This document shows positions 54,009 through 64,000 of a DNA stretch of 64,000 nt, one piece after another. The DNA lies in contig JAGVSM010003994.1 of NCBI GenBank assembly GCA_022494885.1, positions 1-64,000 on the forward strand, read 5' to 3'. The notes beneath the pieces are model-generated. The model was not told the DNA's origin. It saw only the letters and a program-made list of their open reading frames with translations, and searched no databases. The DNA comes from Micrasema longulum (taxonomy: Eukaryota; Arthropoda; Insecta; Trichoptera; Brachycentridae). Both the position numbers and the translations under genes were made by a program. Every line of letters begins with the position of its first letter. Positions within the stretch are counted from its first letter, which is position 1.

Positions 54009-54505
54009 ACAATGTTTTGAGTATGTCTAAATGCTTGCAGACTGGCTGGATTTTTTCCATAGGGAGTTATACATATTTAAATTTGTTGCAACAGAGAGGA
54101 AAATCTTTTTTTGAGAAGGAAATGTGAAAGTCTAGGCATATACAGGGCTTATGACCTGGTGGCCATATGGCTGGTTTAAGTGGCCAGTTTCAATTCCACT
54201 TTTTAATTTTATTTATTAATAAATATGTACATAACAAAATTGAATATCTTAATTCATAAATATAGAAATAATAAAAATAATAAGGTAAAATTAGGTATTT
54301 GTAAAAATAACACATAAGTATACATAATATCTAGAGAACACACTGTGTAACATTTACCATTCTGCCTATGTTTGAACATCCAAGTTTCCTCAACTCTTTC
54401 ATCTGTTGACTTTTGTGAATGTTTTCCCTCTCTAAATATGAATAACTCCCTGGGGAGGAAATCCAGCCAGTCTGCAAGCATTTGGACGTACTTAAAACAT
54501 TGTCA
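54009..54505 (+). repeat. Family X copy X8, both foldback arms present
   Basis: Left arm 54009-54100 (CAATGTTTTGAGTATGTC, AATGCTTGCAGACTGGCTGG, GGGAGTTATACATATTTA, CAGAGAGGAAAATC) and right arm 54420-54505 (GTTTTCCCTCTCTAAATATG, AATAACTCCCTGGGGAGG, CCAGCCAGTCTGCAAGCATT) are inverted copies, giving arms of about 85-90 bases. Between them is the family core, interrupted at 54188-54340 by about 150 AT-rich bases that split GGCCACTTT from ACACACTGTG. The arms are the best evidence that family X is a terminal-inverted-repeat or foldback DNA element. No target duplication was resolved. Confidence 0.65.
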
Positions 54506-55429
54506 AACAATATTTATTTTAGTCCACTCCTGTCAAGTTTCGATCAAAGCCATCTCACATTACCTTTCTTTCAAGAAAAAAAGAGTTGATTTATTTGTTT
54601 CATTGGCAGTATACTGATAAAACAAAATAAAATAGGAAATAATTTAAATTAAAAAAAGTTTTATTTTATTTTATTGTAATGTAGTTTAATGAGATTGAAT
54701 TACTCTCAAACTAAGATTTTTAAATTTGCATATCATTAAATGCAAATTTGACTGCACAATACTGATACAATATTTAAATAAAGGGTTTATACTTATTCTT
54801 CATGCAGCACAATATTGTACACTTACATTGTAGCTAGAGATGTCCCCACAGATGCTACACACAAGTTCCTTTGATAAGCTTACGAAGGCTTGTGAAAACT
54901 ACAAGTAGTTGCTTCAATAGTAGTTCAGGGTACGTCTCTAGCGGAAGTGACAAAGTGGGGGAGATAGTCTTGTGATTTTATTATTCTCTGCAAATGTCAA
55001 ATGTCCTTTGTGATAAGCAGATATGTTTGTGCTATGACAACGTTGTTTAAATGTAACAAGAATCAACGGAAATTCAATGCTTATGGTACCCGGAGTATTA
55101 AACAAAATCTCACGTAGTTACAATCGTATTGACAACTCTTGAAACATTATGATGAAGGAATTCACTTCTAAGCCTGCGAATGGCTTTCCAAAAAAATAGA
55201 TTATAATGAGTTTTTAGAAGAAGGGTGTTTGATCATATGAAGTGGAAACGAAAGCGAAACACAATTTCGATTGCCTCAGATTGAGATACAAAACAAAGGC
55301 ATGACACGCTAAGGGTTTTTTTTACAGTGTTTTGTTTTTTTAATTTTTGACACCATGTTATATTCTTAGCAGCTATTTTAGTTGCCTCATCAAAGTTATT
55401 TTAGCAAATTAATCATTTTATTACACACA
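54506..55429. other. Intergenic, nothing recognised
   Basis: No supported gene or shared repeat. Confidence 0.4.
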
Positions 55430-56120
55430 AGCGGACCCGACAGACGTTGTCCTGTCCGAACGTTGGCTTGCCTGCTATTGCCTAGGACAAGTACTTTTCA
55501 TTGATAAGTAGGTACCTCAGTACTTGTTTACGGTTGAATTCCAAAAGTAAAAATTATTAATATTTAATTATTACATTTAAGTAGGTACTTAGGTCCTTGT
55601 TTATAGTTGAATTCCAAAACATAAGATAATTCATTTTCAAACATAGTTTTTTTTTGCAAATGTCATACTCGGCTCTTCTCATCAACGGGGATGCACTTTA
55701 TTCATGAATGCGATTTTCAAAAATGTATATAATATCAGTTAATATTCATTGAGTATTACCAAAAATCCAGTAAAGTTAATAAATGGGAAGAAATTATAAG
55801 GAATGTAGGAAAAAATGTGATTGGGATCCATAAAAAGCGAATGTTGTCAGTTAACATTTAAAAATAAACTTTTTTTAAACACAAAAAACAACATTCTTCC
55901 ATTTTTTTAATTGTATTCTCGTTGAATGCAACCCTGGTAGGTCGAAAAAAAAAATATTTATGCTTCTAACTTTTTTTTTACAGATTGATTGAAAATTTTA
56001 ATATCTACACGCGTAGCGTAAAGATCTACATTTCGCTGAAAACCTTACGTAAATTGGTTAAGCCGTTTAGGAGGAGTTCTGTGACATCACACGAACAGAA
56101 AAAAAAATGTACATAAAGAT
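55430..56120 (+). repeat. Interspersed repeat Q, copy 2
   Basis: Starts AAGCGGACCCGACAGACGTT and TGTCCGAACGTTGGCTTGCC, ends AATTGGTTAAGCCGTTTAGG and AGGAGTTCTGTGACATCAC. Start and end blocks match copy 1 at 43255-43520. Non-coding. Confidence 0.5.
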
Positions 56121-56479
56121 TATGCGATAATTCCCATAGAATGCTTGGGTTTGTTCTTAGAAATGCCAAGATTTTTTCAAATATGTTTTGCTAATATTGC
56201 AAAACTCTTTGGTAAAAAGTTGCATGGAATTTGGTTCTATCTTTTGATCGCCAAATGAAAACGAATATTACTTTATGGTAGACAGGGTGCAGAAAAGAAT
56301 AGATAGGTAGAGAGCAAGCTTGTTATTTAAGCGTATCAGCTCGAATATTGATATATTTCATGGCAGTGGAATTTCTCTTAAAAAAGCCATTTCTAAATCG
56401 TATTGTTAGGTACTTTTACGTGACTTTTTTCCACCTAATGTATTTGTTATTGGTAATATTTGGTTTGTTATTAAGGAAG
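56121..56479. other. Intergenic, nothing recognised
   Basis: No feature recognised. Confidence 0.4.
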
Positions 56480-57090
56480 AACAGTACCAAAAGTAAATAA
56501 TAAGTATGGCAATAGAACTCTCAAATATTTAGTACCTAGTATTTATAATTTATTGTCGAAAGAACTTAAATTGAACACACAATTTAACAAAAGCAAAGTA
56601 AGAAAGTGACCACTCCATCAAAAGTTTATTTATGAATGGTAGCCTTTTTTTTGTTTTTTTATTTTTCCATACAAATATTTTTTACATAGAAATATAATTA
56701 CAAAAATACGCTTTAGAAAAATACATCTTAAAATTAAGCTATAACATGTAAATGTTATAATATAATGTTATAAGCTCATGTGTAAATATTTTATTTTTTT
56801 TATATATTTTCTTGTATTTAAAAAAAAAGAAAACATAATATTATTATTATTTGGTCATACATGTATATTCTGATCTTTCTGGCTGTTAATTATATCTGTT
56901 AAATTATTGTTTTTATAAATGTAGATAATATTATATAAGTTAGTATAAATATAATCTCCACCAACAAGCTACAGAAAGTGGCTTGGTGGGATTTTAGTTT
57001 TTGTAAAAATATGAAAATTGAAATGTTAAAACTATAAAAATGTATAATTATATTAATAATATAAATAAAAAATAAAAAAATGGAAAAAAA
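56480..57090 (+). pseudogene. LINE C-terminus with 3' UTR
   Basis: NNKYGNRTLKYLVPSIYNLL and SKELKLNTQFNKSKVRK are the last codons of a LINE protein (KYGxRxLxYxxPxIYN, then FK/SK end). A T-rich 3' region follows, with AAAGTGGCTTGGTGGGATTT and an A-rich end near 57085. Confidence 0.6.
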
Positions 57091-57163
57091 TTATGCGCTT
57101 TCTGTAATGCTCTCAATATTGTTTTCGAGTCCAATTTTTCATATAAAATTTCTCTGAGATCTA

Positions 57164-57503
57164 CAGTAAAATTCCAATTACGCGGATTAATGGGTGCTTA
57201 ACGCTTTCCGTATCTAAAGAAATACGTATGTCTGAAATAACCATTGAATTAAGGCAATGTTTTCAAAGAAAACGCAAATTTGCTCTAACGTCACCTTTTT
57301 ATGCTTTTAAAATAATACAGCTATTTGAAATCACATCAAAAACTTGTTTAAAAATTCATTTCTTTGACGAAGAAACTCGTTTGCGAACAGCAAGGTCCCA
57401 AATATGCCTTATTATAACATCTCCTTTATTTATTTTTTCCTTATAACGATCCGGATATTTGGCAATACGGATGACCGATGTACGGATAAACGGAACTCTA
57501 CTG
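57164..57503. mobile_element. pogo/Tigger-like MITE with TA target site
   Basis: TA lies at both ends (57162-57163 and 57504-57505). Termini: CAGTAAAATTCCAATTACGC on the left, and the right end GGATAAACGGAACTCTACTG, whose complement is CAGTAGAGTTCCGTTTATCC. CAGTARARTTCC with a CCG/TTA-type subterminal is the standard pogo/Tigger end. The 340-bp interior has no transposase; the open frames at 57228-57446 and 57404-57631 (the latter running past the right end) are not protein-like. Confidence 0.8.
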
Positions 57504-57810
57504 TATTTCACGTTATTTACCTATCGTATGAACTTAGTCATGTGCGAGCTTCAGTGATTATGTTTATAATGATTTTTCTTAATTTTTTTCGAATTTGTCT
57601 TTTATTTTCACTTCTATATTTTGAAACATAATTTATTTTTAAAACTCAGACATCATTATATGATAGAAAATGTCAAAAATTTAAGACGAAATAAATGTAA
57701 TCGTTTTGTAAATACTCATCAAAAATCAAGATAATGTAAGTGTATAGATACATTGTTATATGTGTTATATTATTTGTTTGATGATATAACTTTACATTAA
57801 TACAAAATCA

Positions 57811-58378
57811 AAATGATATAAAGCTCGGCAAAGATAATCAAGAGGTAGAAATAGAAAGAAGGCGAGGTTTTGCATGGGCCGCCTTTGGTAAGCTCTCATA
57901 TATCCTAAAATCACCGAAGTATTTAATTTACTTAAAGAAGAAACTTTTTGATGCTTGTGTTCTCCCTGTACTGACATATGGCCGTGAAACTTTTGTGTTA
58001 ACGAAAAAAAATTTACACAAATTATCAGTGACTCAGAGAGCCATGGAAAGGAGAATGCTGGGTATTTCGTTGAGAGACAGAAAAACCAATACATGGATTA
58101 GAGCGAGAACAAAGATCACCGATGTGGTCCATAGGGCTGCCAACCAGAAATGGAGCTGGGCTGGTCATATAGCCAGAATCACAGACTCTAGATGGACCAA
58201 AAAAGTCCTGAAATGGCGACCCAGAACGGGTAGAAGAAGTGTCGGCAGGCCTCAGACAAGGTGGTCTAATGACATAAGACGAGTTGCAGGAAGTGGTTGG
58301 ATGCGGTTGGCTCAGGATAGGGAAATATGGAGACTAAAGGGGGAGGCCTATGTTCAACATTGGACAAGAGACGGCTGA
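57811..58378 (+). CDS. RTE-B protein, C-terminal 188 residues
   Basis: One uninterrupted frame: IKLGKDNQEVEIERRRGFAW, AAFGKLSYILKSPKYLIYLK, DACVLPVLTYGRETFVLTKK, VTQRAMERRMLGISLRDR, KWSWAGHIARITDSRWTKKV, LKWRPRTGRRSVGRPQTRWS and a final AYVQHWTRDG. This is the conserved region following the palm in RTE/Craniofacial-2-like LINE proteins, ending in the family's usual WTRDG-type terminus. The endonuclease and RT palm would lie upstream and are absent, so the fragment cannot mobilise itself. There is no authentic start codon; translation here is from the truncation point. The minus-strand frame 58094-57792 is a shadow. Confidence 0.85.
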
Positions 58379-58392
58379 TGATGATGATGATG
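57811..58392 (+). mobile_element. RTE-type LINE (RTE-B) with 12-bp target-site duplication
   Basis: The 12-mer AATACAAAATCA flanks it exactly (57799-57810 and 58393-58404). The element is 5'-truncated, carries an open reading frame to 58378, and ends in (TGATGA)n directly after the stop, as RTE elements do. Exact duplications and an open frame mark this as one of the youngest insertions in the window. Confidence 0.9.
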
Positions 58393-58404
58393 AATACAAA
58401 ATCA

Positions 58405-59384
58405 TAAATTACACCTTTGAATTCAGTATTAATAAAACAGTATTAACCTGTATAACATATTCTCCGCTAAATATTGTGAGAAAAATGTGGCGATAATATT
58501 GGTAAGAACAAAGATTTTAAAGTATAATTTTAACATATCTCGTACAATTTATGGTCTCCATTTCTGAGAAAATTCTTCAAGCGTAAAAATAAGACTGTTT
58601 TATGGCCCAATTATCACTCTCGGGGGTATCATCAGATGTAGATTGGTTCTGCACCTGGGATGAATAAAGAGCCTGTATTGCTCGGCTTTTAGGTGTTCCT
58701 GTACCTACCTGGTACGTGAATATAAAAGTAAAAACTAATGACTATTGAAAGTAGAAAAAAGTTTTGGTTGAAAATATATACGTCAGTACATTTAAATTTA
58801 TAAAAAGAAAAGTGTACTTATGTTTAAACGAAATAAAAAAAAACTGTGTATAGATATTATCCATGTACGTACTCTGGACCTGTATTTATGTATGATTATC
58901 TTTTGTGTTAATAAAAAACTGTGTATAAATCTGGATGATATGAACCGTATTTACAAAATTGCCTTAAGTAAAGATAAAGGCTATTTCTGAAGCTAAAAAT
59001 AGTTTATGCTTTCAGGTTCTTGAACTAACACAAAACTTTAATCAATGATGAATTCGCTTTTTAGAAAAACAATAATAATACTTTAATGTTGGTAGGTATC
59101 CTTTTCCAAATTCCGTAGATAAAATTTAATTTATCGGTGTATACATAGAGATAAAATTAAATTTTAAAACATATTCCCAATACGTAGCATAAAAAAATCA
59201 TTTATTGGAAGAAACACAAAAATTGATATAAATACTAGTAGATATTTATAAAACAATAATATGCTCACATAAACTGCTGTTCATTCGTTTTTTTGTGTTA
59301 TGAAGGCGAAACAAAAAAAATCTATTTCTACAAACAATGAGGATAATATTCAAAACTAATAAATATTCCAATGTAAAAATAATG
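58405..59384. other. AT-rich stretch, nothing recognised
   Basis: No feature recognised. Confidence 0.4.
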
Positions 59385-59660
59385 AATACAGAAATTAACT
59401 TTCTCACAGTAAAGCAACAAATAAAACGTAAAGTTGCCATTTTTACTCATAAAATAATTAACGGGTTAAAAGAAAAAAAATCTAGTAAAATTAATAAAAA
59501 TAAAACTAGAGATACAAAATATAAAATTACTAATAAGGAAAAAAATAGAGTCTCAAAACTCACTCTACAAGAGTTCAAAACTGAACAACGGGTTACCTGA
59601 AGGAAAAAAGAAAACCTTAGAATATTTGTATTTTCATTAGTAAAAATAAATAAAAGTATG
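59385..59660 (+). pseudogene. LINE C-terminal fragment
   Basis: INFLTVKQQIKRKVAIFTHK, IINGLKEKKSSKINKNKTRD and VSKLTLQEFKTEQ follow the order of a Jockey/I-like LINE C-terminus (LTVxQQIxxxxxxFxxKIxNGL). A poly(A)-like end follows. No catalytic part. Confidence 0.6.
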
Positions 59661-59789
59661 TTGAAAAGTATCTTAAGCACGGGTTACTTTAATGAAGATA
59701 CATTTATTTTTGTTTCAAATATAATGGGAAAAAAACACATTATAAATAAATAAATCTGATTTAATGAGCGAAATAGCAACATTGTCGAG

Positions 59790-60260
59790 CCTTTTTATTT
59801 AAAGCATTTTTTTTTTTCAAAAACGGAAAAAAACTTATGTTTGAAGCCTGTGTAAAATCTAAAATATATTATATGCAACAACTATGGGAAACGGAATACT
59901 AAAATGATAGACTACAAAGTCAGCAAAATAAAATATCAAAGTTAGAACTATTTAAACGAACTAAACAATTAAATGCCACTTACCTTTTGCACGAGAATTT
60001 TTCAAGTTTATTCGATAATAAACTACTGATGTAATTATAGACAAAGAACTAAAACTTCAAAAAAATATAGTTAACACGGACACAATACGAAAATATCAGA
60101 ACAATGTCACATTCGACATTCTAAAACGCGGCCGCGGCAAGGAAAGTCGAGACTAATAAACCAGGGACTAAAATTATACAATAAACTACCAGACAAAACT
60201 AAACAAAAGACCCAGACAACCTTTACAAAACATGTTAAAATATTATAATGAACTAAGTAT
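59790..60260 (+). pseudogene. CR1-like LINE C-terminus, decayed copy
   Basis: Shared with 61950-62650 at the nucleotide level: CAAAAACGGAAAAAAACTTA, AATTATACAATAAACTACCA and ACAACCTTTACAAAACATGT. In frame YYMQQLWETEY and later KLYNKLPD-type sequence. Stops and deletions throughout. Confidence 0.6.
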
Positions 60261-60984
60261 AGAATATGAATAATTTAAAAAAAGAAGAAAAAATGTTAAA
60301 GAAATGTTATCCGTAGGGGTTTATAAATTAATTTCAAATTAAATGAAAAAAAAAATTACATGTAATATGTTAGTTACGAGTATTCTGAATCGATTCATTG
60401 AATACACAGAGCGCACGTATCAAGCATTATTGGAATTATTTTACATTATTATCGGCCCCTACCGAGGGTTGCAGGTTAAACTATAGGGGTGAGAACTCAT
60501 GTGTAGAGGGGACAATATCGAATATTGATTCCAACTTCCCATTACTGCGAGATTTAATCAATATTCTATTATTCACCACGTACAATGATTGTATCTCCCG
60601 AGCTGTACTAGGTGAATGCCTATCGAGGGCGTTAAAGGCTGATTAATGAAGTTAGACACACCTCAACAGAGATGAAGATATCAATAAGCACGTCGACATA
60701 TAAGCAGAAATTAAATAACTGATAATATTTTTATTCCAGCTCTATTGAGCAGGTATTGCAATACCCGACCACCCATATAATAAGTATAAAATTAATAGTT
60801 ATTAATAAAAAATATAAATAACTGTATTCGTATAAAATAAAACCAAAAAAAAGTGTAAAATAAATAGGTAAATTTCAACAAGTGAGAATAACAAGAATGA
60901 TTTTAAAATAATAAAACTAAAAAAGTAAAGCAAGAGATGGCACGATCAACGGCATTTAATCATTATTATTTTTTTTTTTAAATT
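60261..60984. other. Intergenic, nothing recognised
   Basis: An 82-codon plus-strand frame (60398-60646) has protein-like composition but no family resemblance that I recognise. Confidence 0.35.
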
Positions 60985-61535
60985 ATTTTTGGACAATTCT
61001 TAATGGAATTCCATTGTAATGATGTAATAACTTATATTTACGAATAAGTTATTAATTTAAAAGTACTTGGTACACTTCCACTTATTTATTTGACTAATTA
61101 GCGCTTTAACTCTCTAATAGGCATCTTCAGGCTGGTGAATATTATATAGTGTAAGGATAATATAAATAAAACTAAATATTATCTAAAGTGTAGGTTCATT
61201 TAAAAATAAGTTGAAAAATATACAATACGCAATATTTCAATGGAACAGAGTTAGACAAATTAATAAAACGTGTGTTGGCGATGTACTTTAAGAAAATATT
61301 ATATTATGTGAAAAACATTTATTGTTTTATTACAATGTGCAGGGTCCAGCTAAGAGGGCTAATAAGGGTGAGTTTTCGAATTATATCTGCTGATTTATTA
61401 AAATTATATCGCTATTATTGTTTATCCTATTTATTTCTAAAATTTCTAATCTATCTTACTTTAGACCTTTATGTCCTACATGATTTAAATTAATAACTTA
61501 TATGAAAATATAAGTTATTACATCATTATAATAAC
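60985..61535. repeat. Penelope-like-arm repeat family P in inverted arrangement
   Basis: Bases 60985-61370 are the reverse complement of the repeat at 12295-12690. On its minus strand this copy retains CAGCCTGAAGATGCC followed by TTAAAGCGC and TTAGTC, reminiscent of a decayed hammerhead (CUGANGA box, then GAAAC-like box, then GUC). A second, plus-oriented piece (TTAATAACTTATATGAAAAT, TAAGTTATTACATCATT) is at 61488-61530, so the locus holds two arms in opposite orientation. Confidence 0.5.
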
Positions 61536-61564
61536 TCTTTTTTTTTTTTAAAGAAACACGTAAG

Positions 61565-61725
61565 TTTTTATTATTTACTCAAATATTAAAAATTTGAACC
61601 ATTCCCTAAATGTCGTAAATGACTTGTGCGGGAAAAATGGAAATTAAGTTGTGGTAGAGTGGGATTTGAACGTCGGACCTTTGGCCCGTGAGTCTACAAT
61701 ACTACCACGGGACCACAACCCGGTT
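61565..61725 (-). mobile_element. SINE3 copy
   Basis: Complement of SINE3: plus-strand AAAAATGGAAATTAAGTTG, TAGAGTGGGATTTGAACGTC (box B region) and CTACCACGGGACCACAACCC (head end). Matches 6776-6935. Confidence 0.7.
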
Positions 61726-61734
61726 CTATTCTGC

Positions 61735-61926
61735 AGTAATAGTCTTAATTTAAAACTGAGACAGGAATTGGTCAAGTGGTATGTGTGGTCAATACTGCTC
61801 TACGGGGTTGAAACATGGACTCTCAAAGTGAACTCCGTGAACCGATTAGAGGTTGAGAAGCTGTTCCAGTCAGCGCAAGACCGGAATCTCTACTCTAGAG
61901 TGATCGCCAACGTCGGGGGGACCTGA
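61735..61926 (+). pseudogene. LINE fragment (RTE-like) with internal deletion
   Basis: The frame reads NLKLRQELVKWYVWSILLYG, VETWTLKVNSVNRLEVEKL, then jumps to AQDRNLYSRVIANVGGT. The first part is the post-palm LLYGxExWTL segment, the second the last residues of the same protein group; about 100 intervening residues are missing. Confidence 0.7.
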
Positions 61927-61949
61927 TATATTAGGTCCTTTATTACCGA

Positions 61950-62655
61950 GACTTTATTTTAAAAACAAAAACTTTGTTTCAAAAACGGAAAAAAATCTAA
62001 TGTAGGAAGCCTATGTAAAAACTAAAAGATGTTATATGCAACTTCTATGGGGAACAGGAAATGAAAATGACATAAACAGACTACAAAGACAGCAAAATAA
62101 AATATTTAAGTTAGTATATGACCCTAAAAGCAACTAAAGAACTATTTAGCAATTAATTTCGGCGGCCTCCGTGGTGTAGTGGTCAAGACGCTCGACTCAC
62201 AGACGGAAGGTTCCGGGTTCGATTCCCGGTGAGAACACAAAAAAAAAAAAAAGAGATTTTTCTCAAGCCTGGGTGTTCTGTGATGTAATTCACCACTGTA
62301 ATTGGGCCTCCTGGCCTGTTGTGGTGCAAAAATAAAAATAAAATAAAATTTAAAAAAAAAATCTAACTGAACTCTTTGAACTAGAATCTTTAAAATTTAT
62401 CTATAAATTAGCCACTGATGTAATTGCAGACGGAGAACTAAACCTTGAAAAAAATGGTAGTAATCATGGATACCACACGAGAAAATCAGAAAAAAAATCA
62501 TATACAACCTTCTAAAACGAGACAAGAGTCGAGACCAATAAAACTGGGACTAAAATTATACAATAAACTACCAGACAAAACTAAACAAACTCAGACAACC
62601 TTTACAAAAGATGTAAAAAATATTATCGTTAACCGTAGAATATAAATTCTAAAAG
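61950..62655 (+). pseudogene. CR1-like LINE C-terminus with nested SINE2
   Basis: Before the SINE: CYMQLLWGTGNENDINRLQR and QQNKIFKLVYDPKSN. After it (from 62350): LTELFELESLKFIYKLATDV, IADGELNLEKNGSNHGY and, frame-shifted, RPIKLGLKLYNKLPDKTKQT to the end at 62642. The SINE2 at 62160-62340 splits the protein at the YD/TELFEL joint. Same family as 59790-60260. No palm left. Confidence 0.7.
62160..62340 (+). mobile_element. SINE2 copy, nested in a LINE
   Basis: Nearly identical to the 3.6 kb copy: GGCGGCCTCCGTGGTGTAGT, box B GGGTTCGATTCCCGG, body AAGCCTGGGTGTTCTGTGAT and end CCTGGCCTGTTGTGGTGCAA, then AAATAAAA. Few differences, so probably among the younger SINE2 copies. Confidence 0.85.
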
Positions 62656-63261
62656 TAAAAATATTTTGTTCAATGTATGTAAGCCGTAAGGGTTTTTCAA
62701 TAAAAACTATTTTTTGAAAAAAACAATAAAAAATATATGGCATGGAAAGAAAAAGTACAGTTTAGTAATCTATATTAAAAAATACATAATTTCTACTTCC
62801 TGCTCCAATGTGCCAAAAACTCGATTTCCAGCAGTGTTCCGCCAATTGGCTGATTATAATTTTAAGCATTTCGTTATACCACGCATCCGCCAGAGAGATA
62901 AAATTTCGTTAGCATTTGGCTGCCTACTTTCAGGTAATTAAAAAAAAGAATGTAAAAATATTGCGTTGTATTTTACCTGCATTAAATTTTTAACATATTC
63001 ACAACATCCGTCGAACATAAAATTTTAATGAAATTTCCCGCGTAAAATTTAATGAAACATAATGCTTTGTATTTTTAAGCTGCACCGGACATACTGATAA
63101 AACTGCATAAATACCAGTGGCGAGCCATGAATTATTTAAAAGGTGATCTACAAAAAAAAAACATTAATTTGTACCTAAATATAAGTACATGATATGTAAG
63201 TAATATATTTATTTTTTTTTTTCAAAAAAATAAATATTGTCAAAAATGAGTGGTATAACCT
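62656..63261. other. Intergenic, nothing firmly recognised
   Basis: A stretch with mixed composition at 62790-62940 (frame with PKTRFPAVFRQLADYNFK, followed by a possible splice donor CAGGTAATT at 62932) might be an exon, but I do not recognise it and see no convincing acceptor. Confidence 0.3.
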
Positions 63262-64000
63262 TATGATGCCGTGCTTCTTGCTAGCAGCAAAGAAGACCTT
63301 CAATTCTTGGTAACAAAAGTCTACGATGTATGCAAGAAAAGCGATTTGCTTATGAATGTTGATAAATCGAAAGTGATGGTTTTTGAAAGGGACGAAAATA
63401 TAACTAAATGTGAGATCAGAGTGAACGGAGATATTCTGAATCAGGTAGAAGAATTTGTGTACCTAGTAAGTATGTTTACTAGGGACGGAAAGGCCGAGAA
63501 AGATATTGAAAGGAGGGTGAGTGCCGGGAACAGGGTGAACGGTGCACTAAAATCTACTTTGGCAAAAAAATGTTTATCGCAGGAGGCTAAACTAGCAGTT
63601 CACAACGGAGTTCTAGTTACAACTCTAATGTATGGGAGCGAAGTATGGAATTGGAAAAATAATGATGAAAGTAAGTTGAATGCTGTCGAAATGCAATCCT
63701 TCAGGCGAATGTGTGGTAAAACGATGTATGATAGGTGCACAAATGTCGAGATCCGTGAAGTGTGTAAGGCTGAGACATGCATTATTGACAGAATCAAGAA
63801 AGGGGTGCTGCGTTGGTTTGGACATGTAGAGCGAATGGACAGCGAAAGAACGGCTAAAAGGATCTACGATGCAAATGTTGATGGATGCAGAAAACGAGGA
63901 AGACCAAGAAAGACATGGCACGATCAAGTCCATCAAATACTTGAAGATGGACATGTCAAAAGTAGGAATAATCGGCGTGCGTGCATGAGAAGATGTATTA
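63262..64000 (+). CDS. RTE-A LINE protein, open frame running off the window end
   Basis: An uninterrupted frame of about 246 codons. It begins in the remains of the catalytic box (YDAVLLASSKEDLQFL, family YADDAVLLA) and continues KKSDLLMNVDKSKVMVFERD, EEFVYLVSMFTRDGKAEKDI, LMYGSEVWNWKNNDESKLNA, VEMQSFRRMCGKTMYD, RWFGHVERMDSERTAKRIYD and RPRKTWHDQVHQILEDGH, to ACMRRCI at the window edge. By comparison with the 3.2 kb copy, about 30 more codons and a simple-repeat end should follow. It is the least decayed RTE-A copy here and a good reference for the others. One Asp of YADD is missing at the truncation point and the rest of the palm is lost, so it is not catalytic. Minus-strand frames across it are shadows. 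Confidence 0.85.

Noticed and set aside
57792..58094. Minus-strand open frame of 100 codons
   Set aside because: It is the antisense shadow of the RTE-B protein frame.
63600..63954. Two minus-strand open frames at the window end
   Set aside because: Both are antisense to the continuous RTE-A frame.

Overview
The window reads as a gene-poor, strongly AT-rich stretch of an arthropod nuclear genome, most likely an insect. That assignment is an inference from content: many 5'-truncated non-LTR retrotransposons (RTE-type, L2-type, Jockey/CR1-like), three tRNA-headed SINE families, mariner, hAT-, piggyBac- and pogo-type DNA transposon remnants, and Penelope-like arms carrying hammerhead-ribozyme motifs. 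There are no operons, Shine-Dalgarno sites, rRNA or functional tRNA genes. I found no host protein-coding gene that I can name. Almost every open frame with recognisable sequence is a piece of a reverse transcriptase or a mariner transposase.

Layout. 1-9 kb: SINEs, an RTE copy with a SINE nested in it, a decayed mariner, LINE ends, and one CpG-richer patch (7.5-7.8 kb) that could be the promoter and first exon of a minus-strand gene. 9-20 kb: LINE relics on both strands (one with a YADD motif), a second mariner, two copies of a near-perfect palindromic MITE with TA target sites, and a pogo-like element. 20-24 kb: a quiet stretch, an L2-type LINE with an open frame, and an unusual array of four hairpins around a conserved 26-nt core. 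24-30 kb: SINE-rich, with a LINE C-terminus. 30-32 kb: a piggyBac-like MITE abutting a 1.2 kb inverted-repeat element. 32-42 kb: LINE and SINE relics and a degenerate hammerhead motif. 42-46 kb: a hAT-like element with an exact 8-bp duplication, and a palindromic element with divergent hammerhead motifs. 46-54.5 kb: a cluster of a foldback repeat family (called X here) with LINE fragments. 54.5-64 kb: a pogo-like MITE, an RTE insertion with a 12-bp target duplication, CR1-like LINE pieces, and an RTE copy whose open frame runs off the window end.

How it fits together: the non-LTR elements would supply the endonuclease/reverse transcriptase that SINEs borrow. The MITEs carry only termini and depend on transposases encoded elsewhere. 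Nested insertions give relative ages: SINE2 entered an RTE copy and later a CR1-like LINE, and the palindromic MITE entered a LINE C-terminus. The items that best repay checking are the hammerhead-bearing inverted repeats and the covarying hairpin array at 23.4-23.9 kb. Boundaries of degenerate copies are accurate to perhaps 10-20 bases; boundaries of elements with target-site duplications are exact.
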